A stretch of DNA of 64,000 bases from Streptomyces himalayensis subsp. himalayensis (GCF_013778455.1 NZ_JACEHE010000011.1:186001-250000), one strand, 5' to 3'; counted from the stretch's first letter, positions 33,578 to 43,029 are shown. The notes: generated from the letters alone by a model not told the origin. Translations and numbers: made by a program.

Positions 33578-35230
33578 TCAGCCGTTCTCCTGCTTGAAGC
33601 GCTCGTACGCCTTGTTGTGCAGGTCGATGAACTGCTCCATGTTCTTGGCCTTCAGTTCGGCGACGTAGTTGTCCCATTCGGACAGCGGGCGCTTGCCGAG
33701 GGCGAACTTGAGGGTGTTCTGCCTGACGTGGTCCCTCAGCGGGGTCTCCCAGAGGGTGGCCTGCTCCTGCTCGGAGGCCTTGAGCGGGTGAGCAGGCTCG
33801 ACGGGCAGCAGCTTGCGCTGGGCCATCGACTCCTGGAACTCCTGCTCGTCCTCAGTGAAGGAGGACGTGACCAGGGACCAGTTACCGCCGTAGGCGAAGA
33901 CGCCGTTGGAGAACCCGTAGTCCTTCTGCATGTCCTTCTTCGCGTCCGGGTTGATGGCCTGGACCTTGATGCCGTCCTTGGGGGCGTACTGGCCAGGACC
34001 GGACGACGTGTACGTGACGTCCTTGACGCCCCACTTGGCGAGCTCCTGACCGGCGTCCGAGTACCACAGCCAGTCGACGAACTGCATCATCGCGACGAAG
34101 TTCTCGCTCTTGAGGGCCTCGCTGGAGATCATCATGCCGTTCTCCAGACGGCTGCCCGCCACCACGGGACCGGCAGGGCCGACCGGCACCGGGATGATCG
34201 CGATGCTCGAGCCCTTGACCTGCTTCTCCAGGTTGAGGCGGTACTCGTCCGCGAGGACCTGCGGATTGGCGCTGATCACGAAGGACTTGCCGCCGAGGAG
34301 CTTCTGCTTGGCCTGGTCGTCGGACTGAGTGAAGCTCTCCGGGTCCACCAGGCCGTCGGACACCAGCTTGTTGAGGTACTCGAGCATCTGGCGGTACTCG
34401 TCCATGGCACCGGTGAAGACGTACTTCTGCGCCTTGGAGTCGAAGTAGTAATTGTTGTAACCCCAGCCGCCCTTGGTGCCGAAGGACTGGGCGAGGAAAT
34501 TGAGCAGCGCACCGCCCGGCTCGGGCTGGTTCCAGCGGTCCGAGAAGGGATACACCTTGGGGTGGGCCTCCTTGAGGCCCTTCAGCACCTCGTGGACCTC
34601 GTCCCAGGTGGTCGGCAGCTCGAGCCCCGCCTCGTCCAGCACGTCGGTGCGCAGGGCGAGGGAGTAGCCGACCTTCACCTTCTCGTGGATGCCCGGCAGG
34701 AGGTAGTACTTGCCGTCGGCCTGCCGGATGGAGTCGAGGTCTCCCTCCAGCCCCCACTTCTTGACCTTCTCCTGGAAGTTGGGCATCAGGTGCACGTATT
34801 CGCTGACCGGGAGAATGGCTCCGGAGGCGACGAACGCGGTCTCCTGACCCGGATACGTCTTGGGGATCAGGAACGGCGCGTCACCCGCGCCGATGAGCAG
34901 ACCTCTCTTCTTCTCGTAGTCGCTGTACGGGACGCCGGTCGTCTTGAACGTGACGTTCGTACGCTTGGTCAGTTCCTTCCAGAAGAGCCAGCTCTTCTTG
35001 GGCGGGTAGACCGGGTTGTCCAGGTGGAGAAGGGAGAAGGTGAGCGGCTTGGTGGCCTTGAACTGGTCGCCCACGCCGTACTTCTTCATCGCCCCGACCT
35101 CTTTCTTGGAGAGGTCCTTGGGGTCATCGCTGGAGTCGTCGCCGCTGCCGCAGCCGACGAGGGTGGTGAGGCCGGCGAACGCCGCGGCGGCAAGCAGGCT
35201 GCGCCGGGACAGCTGTCCGGTGTTGTTCAC
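33578..35230 (-). CDS. ABC oligosaccharide-binding lipoprotein (LipO/LplA-like)
   Basis: This 550-residue extracytoplasmic solute-binding protein has a twin-arginine-like signal (SRRSLLAAAAFAGL) with lipobox LVGC (Cys near residue 27). A large type-1 binding fold follows, with aromatic sugar-stacking patches (NWSLVTSS, WNQPEPGG). The size and partners match LipO/LplA proteins that bind xylan- or pectin-derived oligosaccharides. Most likely ligand here: aldouronic-acid-substituted xylo-oligosaccharides. No ATPase is encoded in the operon, so a shared MsiK-type ATPase elsewhere probably drives import. Confidence 0.93.
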   Translation of the reverse strand: MNNTGQLSRRSLLAAAAFAGLTTLVGCGSGDDSSDDPKDLSKKEVGAMKKYGVGDQFKATKPLTFSLLHLDNPVYPPKKSWLFWKELTKRTNVTFKTTGVPYSDYEKKRGLLIGAGDAPFLIPKTYPGQETAFVASGAILPVSEYVHLMPNFQEKVKKWGLEGDLDSIRQADGKYYLLPGIHEKVKVGYSLALRTDVLDEAGLELPTTWDEVHEVLKGLKEAHPKVYPFSDRWNQPEPGGALLNFLAQSFGTKGGWGYNNYYFDSKAQKYVFTGAMDEYRQMLEYLNKLVSDGLVDPESFTQSDDQAKQKLLGGKSFVISANPQVLADEYRLNLEKQVKGSSIAIIPVPVGPAGPVVAGSRLENGMMISSEALKSENFVAMMQFVDWLWYSDAGQELAKWGVKDVTYTSSGPGQYAPKDGIKVQAINPDAKKDMQKDYGFSNGVFAYGGNWSLVTSSFTEDEQEFQESMAQRKLLPVEPAHPLKASEQEQATLWETPLRDHVRQNTLKFALGKRPLSEWDNYVAELKAKNMEQFIDLHNKAYERFKQENG

Positions 35231-35294
35231 GGATACTCCCTTGTTTCCGTATTCGGGGGTGTTTCTCCGTAGCCGAGGGCCGAGTTTTCTCGTG

Positions 35295-36221
35295 TCAGCC
35301 CTTGACCGCGCCGAGCGTGACGCCGGAGACGAAATAGCGCTGGACGAACGGGTAGACGGCGAGAATGGGCAGTGCCGTGAGCAGGATCGTGACGGACTGG
35401 ATGTTCGCCCCCACCTGCGTGAGCTGCTCCGATGTCGCGCCGACGTTCCCGCCCTGTGTCGCGCCGGCGATCATGTTCCGGAGATAGACCGTGACCGGCA
35501 TCAGCTCGGACCTGTCCATATAGAGGAATGCACCGAACCAGGAATTCCAGAAGGAAACCGAGTAGAACAGCACCATCGTCGCGATCACTGCTTTGGACAA
35601 CGGCAGCACGATGCGGAGCAGAATCCCGTAGGTGTTCAGGCCGTCGATCTGGGCGGCTTCTTCGAGTTCGGACGGCAGGCTTTCGAAGAAGGCCTTCATC
35701 ACGAGCAGGTTGAAGACGCTGATCGCGTTCGGGATCACCAGGGCCCACAGCGTGTTCTTCATGCCGAGGCTGGTGATGAGGACGTAGTTCGGGATCAGGC
35801 CACCGGTGAAGAACATGGTGAAGACGGCGATGCCGATCAGCGCGTTGCGGCCCTTCAGGTGCTGCTTGGACAGGACGTACGCGTAGCAGGTGGTCAGCAC
35901 CATGGCGATGGCGGTCGCGACCACCGTATAGAGCACGGTGTTGCCGTAGTTCCGCCAGAACATCCCGTCCGAGATCACAAGGCGGTACGTGGTCAGGTTG
36001 AACCCCTCGGGCAGCAGGTTCACCTCGCCGGCCCGGATGCGGTCCTCCGCGCTGAAGGAACGGGCGATGATGTTCACGAAGGGGTAGAGGGTCACGACCA
36101 CGACCCCGGTGAGGATCAGCCCGTTCACCGCCTGGAAGACGCGGTAGCCGCGGGAGGGCTGGTGCACCGAGGTGCGCGGGCGCGGAGCCCGGCGCAGAGG
36201 GCCACTGGACAGGGTCACCAC
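35295..36221 (-). CDS. ABC sugar permease (LplC-like)
   Basis: The 308-residue permease has six predicted helices and the EAA loop ELEEAAQIDGLNTYGILLRIVLP (in part). The LplC-type N-terminus PSRGYRVFQAVNGLILTGVVVVTLYPF is given in part here and places it in the YtcP/LplC group. It overlaps the stop of the LplB-like gene by 7 bp and lies 64 bp before the binding-protein gene. Confidence 0.93.
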   Translation of the reverse strand: MVTLSSGPLRRAPRPRTSVHQPSRGYRVFQAVNGLILTGVVVVTLYPFVNIIARSFSAEDRIRAGEVNLLPEGFNLTTYRLVISDGMFWRNYGNTVLYTVVATAIAMVLTTCYAYVLSKQHLKGRNALIGIAVFTMFFTGGLIPNYVLITSLGMKNTLWALVIPNAISVFNLLVMKAFFESLPSELEEAAQIDGLNTYGILLRIVLPLSKAVIATMVLFYSVSFWNSWFGAFLYMDRSELMPVTVYLRNMIAGATQGGNVGATSEQLTQVGANIQSVTILLTALPILAVYPFVQRYFVSGVTLGAVKG

Positions 36222-37213
36222 AGGCTCGTCCCCACTGTGCGACGCGAGAGCTGGTTGGCGGAGAAGATCAGCACCAGGCCGATGATCGCCTCGAACAGAC
36301 CGATGGCGGCGGCATAGCTGAAGCTGTTGGACTCCACACCCGTGCGGTACAGGTACGTGGAGATGACGTCCGCGGTGGGATACGTCAGCGGGTTGTAGAG
36401 CAGCAGGATCTTCTCGAAGCCCACCGCCATGAACGTGCCGATGTTGAGGATCAGCAGCGTGATCATGGTGGGCCGGATGCCCGGCAGGGTGATGTGCCAG
36501 ATCTGCTGCCAGCGGTTGGCGCCGTCGATGCGCGCCGCCTCGTACAACTCATCGTCGATCGTGGTGAGAGCGGCGAGGTAGAGGATGGTGCCCCAGCCGG
36601 CGGTCTGCCAGATTTCCGAGCCTACATAGATTGTCCGGAACCACTCCGACTCCTGGAGGAACGGGATCGGCTTGTGGCCGAACGCCTCCAGCGCCTGGTT
36701 GACCGGGCCGTCCGTCGCAAGAATCTGCATCGTGATGCCCGCGATGATCACGATGGAGAGGAAATGCGGAAGGTATGACACCGACTGCACGAACCGCTTC
36801 ATCGCGCGCGTACGCACCTCGTTGAGCAGGAGTGCCAGCACGATCGGTACGGGGAAGCAGAACACGAGCGTGAGGGCGCCCAGCCACAGCGTGTTGGTGA
36901 AGACCTGCCAGAAGGTCGGGTCACTGAGGAACATCTGCACATAACGCAGACCGACCCAATCCTCACCCAGGATCGACCCGCCCGGCTCAAACCGCCGGAA
37001 AGCGATCACATTCCCGATCATCGGCAGATACCGGAAGATCAGGAAGAACAGCAGCGGCAGCACCGCGAGCGAGTACAGCTGCCAGTCACGGCCCAGCGCC
37101 TGCCGCCAGGTGCGGCGGGCGGGCGGCAGCGGCCGGCGGGGCGGGGGCGGAGACCCGGGTGGCGGCGGATCCTCGGTGCCGTGCGGCGGATCCAGGGCGG
37201 TGGAGGTGCTCAT
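36215..37213 (-). CDS. ABC sugar permease (LplB-like)
   Basis: This 332-residue permease has a proline-rich cytoplasmic N-terminus (about 10-40), then six helices with the LplB signature FRYLPMIGNVIAFRRF and EAA loop YEAARIDGANRWQQIWHITLPG (in part). It is the first gene of the glucuronoxylan operon. The ATG at 37213 follows GGAGG at seven bases. A longer upstream frame is rejected because it runs through the promoter region. Confidence 0.93.
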   Translation of the reverse strand: MSTSTALDPPHGTEDPPPPGSPPPPRRPLPPARRTWRQALGRDWQLYSLAVLPLLFFLIFRYLPMIGNVIAFRRFEPGGSILGEDWVGLRYVQMFLSDPTFWQVFTNTLWLGALTLVFCFPVPIVLALLLNEVRTRAMKRFVQSVSYLPHFLSIVIIAGITMQILATDGPVNQALEAFGHKPIPFLQESEWFRTIYVGSEIWQTAGWGTILYLAALTTIDDELYEAARIDGANRWQQIWHITLPGIRPTMITLLILNIGTFMAVGFEKILLLYNPLTYPTADVISTYLYRTGVESNSFSYAAAIGLFEAIIGLVLIFSANQLSRRTVGTSLW

Positions 37214-37512
37214 GCTCAGGCCTCCGTGGCGTGTGCGGGACGGGCGGACGGGCCCGATGGGCCCTTGCGGATAAGGGGTGGTGGTGCTCGACGGGCGGGC
37301 ACGTCCGGAGACACCCGACGTCACTGGAATCCGTGACCGATACGTTTCAGGGGCTTTCCGGTAACGTGGCGGCAACTTAGGGGCGGCTTGGCGGGCTTGT
37401 CAATGGTGCTCACATGCAGGGATGTTGAGCGGACCGTGCCTCAACTGCAACGTTTCAGAACGGGGTCGGATCCCGTGCGGTGCTGTTACTGTCTTCCGGA
37501 AATTTTTGATCA
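37214..37512. promoter_or_regulatory. Divergent promoter region of the xylan operon and CE7 esterase
   Basis: No gene fits in this gap. Two direct copies of ACGTTTCAG occur (37342-37350 and 37450-37458), 108 bp apart, one toward each promoter. CGTTTC half-sites are common in LacI-type operators, so these are candidate sites for the operon's regulator, which is not encoded nearby. Confidence 0.45.
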
Positions 37513-38556
37513 GTGACCGTAACGACTGGACGAGCGCCCGCCGTCCCCGATCGCCTGCGAGGTTCCGTGCCCGCCTTCGACCTCCCCCTGGACGAGTTGG
37601 AGCGACACCGCCCCGCGCTCGACGAGCCCGCCGACTTCGACGTCTTCTGGCAGAACACCTTGAAGGAGGCGGAACAGGACGAACCCCTGGTGTCGGTACA
37701 ACCCGTGGACAACGGACTGCGGCTGGTCGACAGCTGGGACGTGACCTTCCGCGGCTTCGCCGGCGAACCGGTGCGCGCCTGGTACAGCCGCCCTGCCGGC
37801 GTGTCAGACGCCCTGCCCGCTGTCGTCGAGTACGCCGGTTACGGCCGCGGGCGCGGCCTTGCGCACGAAAGGCTCACCTGGGCCGCCGCCGGATACGCAC
37901 ACCTGCTCATGGACAACAGAGGACAGGGCGACCAGTTCGGCTGCGGCGGCGACACCCCGGACCCGCACGCCTCCGCGCCAGGCGGCCCCGGACCGGCCGC
38001 GCGCGGCCTGCTCGCACCGGGCGACTACCACTACCGGCGGCTCATCACGGACGCGGTGCGCGCGGTCGCCGCCGTGCGCGCGCTGCCGGGTGTGGACGGT
38101 GCCCGTGTGGCGGCCGTCGGCAACAGCCAGGGCGGCGGCCTCGCGCTGGCCGTCGCGGGACTCGTCCCGGACCTGGCGGCGGTGGCGGTGAGCGCCCCGT
38201 TCCTGTGCGGCATCCGTCGCGCGCTGAACCTCACCGACGCCCCTCCCCACGGTGAGATCTCCGCCTATCTCTCGGTACACCGCGAGGCCGTCGCGGCCGC
38301 CATGCGCACCCTCTCCTACATGGAGGGCGCCTCCTTCGCGCGCCGCGCCCACGCCCCGGCGCACTTCGGCGTCGGGCTGCGCGACACGGTCTGCCCGCCC
38401 AGCGGCGCGTACTCCGCCTTCAACCGCTACGGCGAACTGACCGGCAGCGCACCGCGCCGGGAGATCCACGCCTACCCGTTCAACGGGCACGAACACGGCG
38501 ACGCGGTGCACGTGCGCAAGCAACTGTCCTGGGTGCGCGAGGTATTGGGCGACTGA
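37513..38556 (+). CDS. axeA: CE7 acetylxylan esterase / cephalosporin-C deacetylase
   Basis: The 347-residue alpha/beta hydrolase has the CE7 triad: Ser in GNSQGGG (near 189), Asp in GLRDTVCPPS (near 290) and His in NGHEHG (near 326). The N-terminal PAFDLPLDEL and DRGQGD-like DNRGQGDQ blocks are also family features. No signal peptide, so it removes acetyl groups from imported xylo-oligosaccharides. It stands alone, divergent to the xylan operon. The GTG at 37513 is taken as start; a GTG at 37567 is a shorter alternative nearer the family's usual beginning. Confidence 0.92.
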   Translation: MTVTTGRAPAVPDRLRGSVPAFDLPLDELERHRPALDEPADFDVFWQNTLKEAEQDEPLVSVQPVDNGLRLVDSWDVTFRGFAGEPVRAWYSRPAGVSDALPAVVEYAGYGRGRGLAHERLTWAAAGYAHLLMDNRGQGDQFGCGGDTPDPHASAPGGPGPAARGLLAPGDYHYRRLITDAVRAVAAVRALPGVDGARVAAVGNSQGGGLALAVAGLVPDLAAVAVSAPFLCGIRRALNLTDAPPHGEISAYLSVHREAVAAAMRTLSYMEGASFARRAHAPAHFGVGLRDTVCPPSGAYSAFNRYGELTGSAPRREIHAYPFNGHEHGDAVHVRKQLSWVREVLGD

Positions 38557-38708
38557 GAGAACAGCCTCGCACCGAGGTCAGCAGCAGACCGCAGCCGCCC
38601 TTACGCCAAGTCCGCCCCCGGGCGCAACACCCCCTGTCCTCACACCGTGCTGCCGGGCTACTCTCAATGTCCCACAACGTCCGTCCGCACCGGCTCCGTT
38701 GGGACAGC

Positions 38709-41363
38709 ATGACCGCCACTCCGCACGATCAACCGCCCACGCCACGCTTGTTGCTCGAACGCGAACTGGAGCTTGCGGCGGCCGCCCGGGCCGTCGACAC
38801 GCTCCTGTGCCCCGCACGCCCCGAAGGCGGCGTCCTCGTGTACACGGGAGAGGCCGGCGTCGGCAAGACGTCGCTGCTCGGCGCGGTGCGCGCCACGGCC
38901 GAGGACCGCTGCACGGTGTGGTCGGCCCGCGGCAGCCAAGCGACGACGTCGGTGCCCTTCCACCTCGTACGACAACTGCTGCATCCCGTACTCGACGGGC
39001 TCGACCCGGACGAGGGGCTCGAACTCCTCGGTGAGGACTACGAGATCGCGGGCCCCGCCGTCGGCCTGGCCGCCGCAAGTGGTCCTCCCGCTTGCCCGCA
39101 GGGCGTATGCGACGGGCTCGGCCGGCTCGTCGGCCGCCTCGCGCGCAGCCACGGACCTCTCGTCCTCGTCGTCGACGACGCCCACTGGGCCGACACCGAA
39201 TCGCTGTGCTGGCTGGCGTCGTTCAGCGCACACGTGTCCGGTCTGCCGCTGCTGCTCGTCATCGCGCACCGCCCTCCGGAGCTGTACGGCAGCGAGCTCG
39301 GGCACCTCGCCGCCGTGGGAGAGGCCGCCCGCATGCGCGTCGCCCTGCAGGCCTTCACACCGGACGCCACCGCCGAACTGGTGCGCACCATGCTCGGTGA
39401 CGACGCCGACGCATCCTTCTGCCGCGAGGTGTGGGCGGTCACCGGCGGCAACCCGTACGAAGCGGTGGAACTGCTGGAGAAGGTCCGGGCCCGCGACATC
39501 AAGCCCGTCGAGGAATCGGCGGATCTGCTGCGCGGGATCGGCGCCACCGCACACGGACGCGGGCTCATCGACAGGCTCGAGCAGATCGGCGCCGACGCCA
39601 CCAGATTCGCGTGGGCCGCGGCCGTACTCGGCATCGACATCTCGCTCGAACTGGTCCAGAGCCTGGCCGGCCTGCGCAAGGCCCAGGCAGCCGACTGCTT
39701 GGCGAGGCTGCGCGCCGCCCGCATCCTGACGGGCACCGACCCGGTGGAGTTCGTGCACCCGGTCATCGCCACCGCCGTGTACCGCGCGATCCCTCCGGCC
39801 ACCCGTACCGCGATGCACGGGCGCGCCGCCTGGCTCACCAGTCAGGCGGGTCTCGGCCTGGCACCCGCGTCCCGCCACCTCCTGGAGGTACAGCCGGACG
39901 ACGACCCCGAACTCGTGGAGCAGTTGCGCGCCGCTGCCGCCGAACACCTCGCGGTCGGCGCCCCGGACGCCGCCCGGCGCTGCCTGGAGCGGGCCCTGCG
40001 CGAGCCGCCGCACGCGCGCGTGCGCGCCCATGTCCACTACGAACTGGGCTGTGCCACCCTCCACACCTCGCTGCCGACCACGGTGCGCCACCTGCGTGCC
40101 GCCCTCGATCTGCAGGGCCTCGACGACGAGTCGCGCGCCGACGCCACCTGCCGCCTCGCCCAGGCCCTCGCCCACAACAACGAGATGCGCGAGGCCGCCG
40201 CATCCGTCAAGGCCGCGATCGCCCACACTCCGCCCGGACTCGGACGGATACGCCTGCAGGCCGCACACTTCATGTACGAGGCGTGCCGCGGGGAAGAGGA
40301 CGACGGCCCGGCCCGCTCCCGGCGGCTGGCCGCACTCGCCGACCACCTACCGGGGCACTCCAACGCCGAACGCGCCCTGCTCACGCTCAGGGCCTTCGAC
40401 GGGATGCTGCGCAGCGAGGACGCCGCCCATGCCGTCGCGCTCAGCGACCGGGCCCTCGACGGAGGCCGCCCGCCGCGCGGCCTCGGCTGGACGGACACCG
40501 AGTGGGGCTGGGAGTACCCCTTGCTGAACGGCATCACCTGCATCTACACCGACCAACTCGACCGCGCCGAGGAGCTCTTCAGCGAGGCCCTGCTCGCGTA
40601 TGAGGTGTCCGGCTGGAGCGGCGTCCACCTGGCCCTGGCGTACACGCTCATGGGAGGTGTGCACCGGCGCCGCGGTCGGCTCGCCGAAGCAGAAACCTTT
40701 CTTCGGGAGGGGCTGCGCCTCGCCGACCGGGTCGGCAGCGGCCTGCCCGTCCACTGGGACGCGGTGTGCACGCTCATCGACACACTGCTGGCCCGAGGCC
40801 ACACCGAACAGGCCCAACGCATCGCGGACGAGTACGACTTCGGACCCCCGTACCCCGACCTGCTCGTCTTTCCCGACGCCCGCACCGTCCGCGGCAGGCT
40901 GCTGCTCGCCCAGGGCCGCAGGAAGGAAGCGGTCGTGGAACTCGAGGCGGCCGGCGCCGCCCTCGAGGCCCGCGGCCACCACAACAGCGTGTACGCCCCA
41001 TGGGCCCTCGAACTGGCCCGAGCTCTCGCCCACGACGACCCCGACCGTGCCGCGTCGCTCGCGGCCCAGGCCCGGAACGACGCGGAACGCTTCGGCACCG
41101 ACACCGCCGTGGGCGAAGCCCTGCGCTGCGCCGCCGCCTTGGCGGCCCCAAGCGATGCTGCCCCGCTCCTCGCCCAGGCCGTCACCCGCCTCGCGGCGTC
41201 CCCGTCGGCGTACGAACACGCTCTCGCGCGCGTCGAGTACGGCCTGCTGGTCAAGAGCCCTGACGAACTCCGCCGAGGACTCGCCCTGGCCGAGACCTGC
41301 GGCGCCGACGCCCTCGCCGCCCGTGCCTCTCGAGCGCTGGCATCGGAGCAGCCTCTGACATGA
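38709..41363 (+). CDS. LAL-like AAA ATPase/TPR protein lacking the LuxR DNA-binding domain
   Basis: The roughly 884-residue protein has a STAND-type ATPase core (Walker A GEAGVGKT near 47-54; Walker B LVLVVDDAHWAD) and long TPR-like helical repeats (about 420-870), the layout of LAL regulators. LAL proteins end with a LuxR helix-turn-helix of about 65 residues. Here the frame stops at ALASEQPLT with no such domain, and none follows in another frame. It may act as a sensor that works through another protein, or be a truncated regulator. ATG 38667 is in frame, but 38709 has a better ribosome site. Confidence 0.8.
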   Translation: MTATPHDQPPTPRLLLERELELAAAARAVDTLLCPARPEGGVLVYTGEAGVGKTSLLGAVRATAEDRCTVWSARGSQATTSVPFHLVRQLLHPVLDGLDPDEGLELLGEDYEIAGPAVGLAAASGPPACPQGVCDGLGRLVGRLARSHGPLVLVVDDAHWADTESLCWLASFSAHVSGLPLLLVIAHRPPELYGSELGHLAAVGEAARMRVALQAFTPDATAELVRTMLGDDADASFCREVWAVTGGNPYEAVELLEKVRARDIKPVEESADLLRGIGATAHGRGLIDRLEQIGADATRFAWAAAVLGIDISLELVQSLAGLRKAQAADCLARLRAARILTGTDPVEFVHPVIATAVYRAIPPATRTAMHGRAAWLTSQAGLGLAPASRHLLEVQPDDDPELVEQLRAAAAEHLAVGAPDAARRCLERALREPPHARVRAHVHYELGCATLHTSLPTTVRHLRAALDLQGLDDESRADATCRLAQALAHNNEMREAAASVKAAIAHTPPGLGRIRLQAAHFMYEACRGEEDDGPARSRRLAALADHLPGHSNAERALLTLRAFDGMLRSEDAAHAVALSDRALDGGRPPRGLGWTDTEWGWEYPLLNGITCIYTDQLDRAEELFSEALLAYEVSGWSGVHLALAYTLMGGVHRRRGRLAEAETFLREGLRLADRVGSGLPVHWDAVCTLIDTLLARGHTEQAQRIADEYDFGPPYPDLLVFPDARTVRGRLLLAQGRRKEAVVELEAAGAALEARGHHNSVYAPWALELARALAHDDPDRAASLAAQARNDAERFGTDTAVGEALRCAAALAAPSDAAPLLAQAVTRLAASPSAYEHALARVEYGLLVKSPDELRRGLALAETCGADALAARASRALASEQPLT

Positions 41364-41396
41364 AGAAACGTTCTGTCTCTGTGATCGAGCGCAGCG

Positions 41397-41438
41397 GGGT
41401 CTGTACGGTCGAAGCGATGCCGTCGACCGTACAGACCC
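41397..41438. terminator. Perfect 16-bp stem-loop between converging genes
   Basis: GGGTCTGTACGGTCGA (41397-41412) pairs perfectly with 41423-41438 around a 10-base loop. It lies between the ends of the LAL-like gene and the SDR gene, so it should terminate both transcripts. Confidence 0.8.
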
Positions 41439-41456
41439 TCGTTCCGATCGCCTCGG

Positions 41457-42224
41457 TCAGACGGCGGCCCAGCCGTCGTCGACAGGGAGAACGGCGCCGT
41501 TGACGAAGGCGGCGGCGTCGGAGGCGAGGTAGACGATGGCGGCGGCCTGTTCCTCAGCGGTGCCCATCCGGCCGATGTTGCTGCCGATGAGCTGGCCGAT
41601 CACGGCGGGGCCGTGCGCGTCGGGGCTGGCGTCGACCTGGATGCTGGTCGCGGTGGGGCCGGGGGCGATGGCGTTGGCGCGGATGCCCTTCTTGCGGTAC
41701 ATGACGGCGAGGTTCTTGACCAGGCCGACGATGCCGTGCTTGGACGCGGTGTAGGCGGCTCCGGCCGCGCTGCCGCGCAGTCCCGCCTCGGAGGCGGTGA
41801 AGACGATCGAGCCGCGGCCGGCGGTCAGCATGTGCGGCAGCACGGCGCGGGTGAGCAGGAAGGGCGCGGTGAGGTTGATGTGGATGACGCGCTGCCACTC
41901 GGCATCGTCGGTGTCGGCGAGGGCCGACATGCGGTCCATGATGCCGGCGTTGTTGACCAGTACGTCCACGCCGCCGAACGCCTCCACGGCCGTGGCCACG
42001 ACCTGGTCCACCACCTGCTGGTCACTGAGATCGCCGACCACCGCCTGAGCGACGCCTCCCGCGTCCTTGACCGCCTTCACGGTCTCCTCGGCGCTGTCCG
42101 GGTTCAGGTCGGCAACCAGGACCTTCGCGCCCTCCGCGGCGAACTTCAGGGCGGCGGCGCGGCCGATACCCGATCCCGCTCCGGTGACGATGACGCCGCG
42201 TCCCTGAAGGCCAGTGCTGCTCAT
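41457..42224 (-). CDS. Short-chain dehydrogenase (SDR, classical)
   Basis: The 255-residue enzyme has all classical SDR motifs: TGAGSGIG (about 12-19), NNAG, catalytic Ser/Tyr/Lys in the TASEAG...YTASKHG blocks, and a C-terminal VNGAVLPVDDGW. It would oxidise or reduce an alcohol/ketone with NAD(P)H. It lies divergent to the MarR gene, and the 217-bp gap holds two palindromes, so MarR control is very likely. ATG at 42224; 16 upstream in-frame residues are not SDR-like. Confidence 0.9.
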   Translation of the reverse strand: MSSTGLQGRGVIVTGAGSGIGRAAALKFAAEGAKVLVADLNPDSAEETVKAVKDAGGVAQAVVGDLSDQQVVDQVVATAVEAFGGVDVLVNNAGIMDRMSALADTDDAEWQRVIHINLTAPFLLTRAVLPHMLTAGRGSIVFTASEAGLRGSAAGAAYTASKHGIVGLVKNLAVMYRKKGIRANAIAPGPTATSIQVDASPDAHGPAVIGQLIGSNIGRMGTAEEQAAAIVYLASDAAAFVNGAVLPVDDGWAAV

Positions 42225-42377
42225 GTGGGGGCTCCTCGTTGTCTTGCGTTGTTTTGCTTCTGTGTGCGCCAAGCGGTACGGGCGACCGGGGCGCCGACCG
42301 TCAGGCGCGGTGCCGGAGGCCGTGTCCAGCGACGCGTGCGCCGTGGGCCTGCGGTCGGGTTGCGCCGCTCAGCGGCC

Positions 42378-42391
42378 TTTACTTGAGTAAA
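42378..42391 (+). promoter_or_regulatory. Candidate MarR operator 1
   Basis: TTTACT-TG-AGTAAA is a perfect inverted repeat in the SDR/MarR divergent region. It shares the TTACTTGAGT core with operator 2. Confidence 0.6.
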
Positions 42392-42405
42392 GTAAGCATG
42401 CGCGT

Positions 42406-42428
42406 ATTACTTGAGTCAAGCAAGTAAT
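42406..42428 (+). promoter_or_regulatory. Candidate MarR operator 2
   Basis: ATTACTTG-N7-CAAGTAAT is a perfect 8-bp-arm palindrome with an inner CTTGA-G-TCAAG. It ends 13 bp before the MarR start codon, so binding should block marR expression as well as the SDR promoter. Confidence 0.7.
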
Positions 42429-42441
42429 GTAAAATGGGTCC

Positions 42442-42942
42442 ATGACCACAGCGCCGCGAGCAACCGCCCCCGTCTCGACGGACGTGGCGGAGATCGAGCG
42501 AGCCCTCACTCGCATCGTGTATCTGAACAGCCGGGTCCGGCAGCACGACCGCATGATGGCCCGGGCCGGAGTGCCGCTCGACCGAGCCGCCGTGGCGCTC
42601 CTGCGGCAGATCGCGGATGGCGAGGCCGTCCGTCCCAGCGAGCTGGCCACCCGGATGGCCGTGGAGGCGTCCCATGTCACCCGGCAGGTGCAGCAGCTGC
42701 AGAAGACCGGCTACCTCACGCGCGTCCCGGACCCAGATGACCGCCGCGCGCAGCTCATCCAGCTCACCCCCTTCGGCCGCGAGGCGGTCGAGCGCATCCG
42801 TGACGTCAGTTGCCGAGGCATGCAGGGGGCGTTGGCCGCGTGGTCGCCAGAGGAGTTGCAGCAGCTCGCCACCCTGTTCCACCGGATGGTCGACGACTTC
42901 CTCTCCTACAGCGGTGAGGACGAGGCTCGCGAGGGCGAGTGA
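42442..42942 (+). CDS. MarR-family transcriptional regulator
   Basis: The 166-residue regulator has a winged helix-turn-helix (about 50-115): VRPSELATRMAVEASHVTRQVQQL in part, then the wing RVPDPDDRRAQLIQLTPFG in part with its conserved D-x-R-x. Dimerisation helices lie at both ends. MarR proteins respond to phenolic or electrophilic compounds. It is divergent to the SDR gene and has two palindromes upstream, the classic autoregulated arrangement. Confidence 0.92.
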   Translation: MTTAPRATAPVSTDVAEIERALTRIVYLNSRVRQHDRMMARAGVPLDRAAVALLRQIADGEAVRPSELATRMAVEASHVTRQVQQLQKTGYLTRVPDPDDRRAQLIQLTPFGREAVERIRDVSCRGMQGALAAWSPEELQQLATLFHRMVDDFLSYSGEDEAREGE

Positions 42943-42991
42943 GCGGGCGTCAGGCCGGTTCGGAAAGAGGCCGCCGGGCGGTGACGCGGGT

Positions 42992-43029
42992 GCCGACGCT
43001 TTCAGGAACGCTTCCCTGAAAGCGTCGGC
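42992..43029. terminator. Perfect 15-bp stem-loop between marR and the nucleotidase gene
   Basis: GCCGACGCTTTCAGG (42992-43006) pairs exactly with 43015-43029 around an 8-base loop. It lies between converging genes and should act on both strands. Confidence 0.85.
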
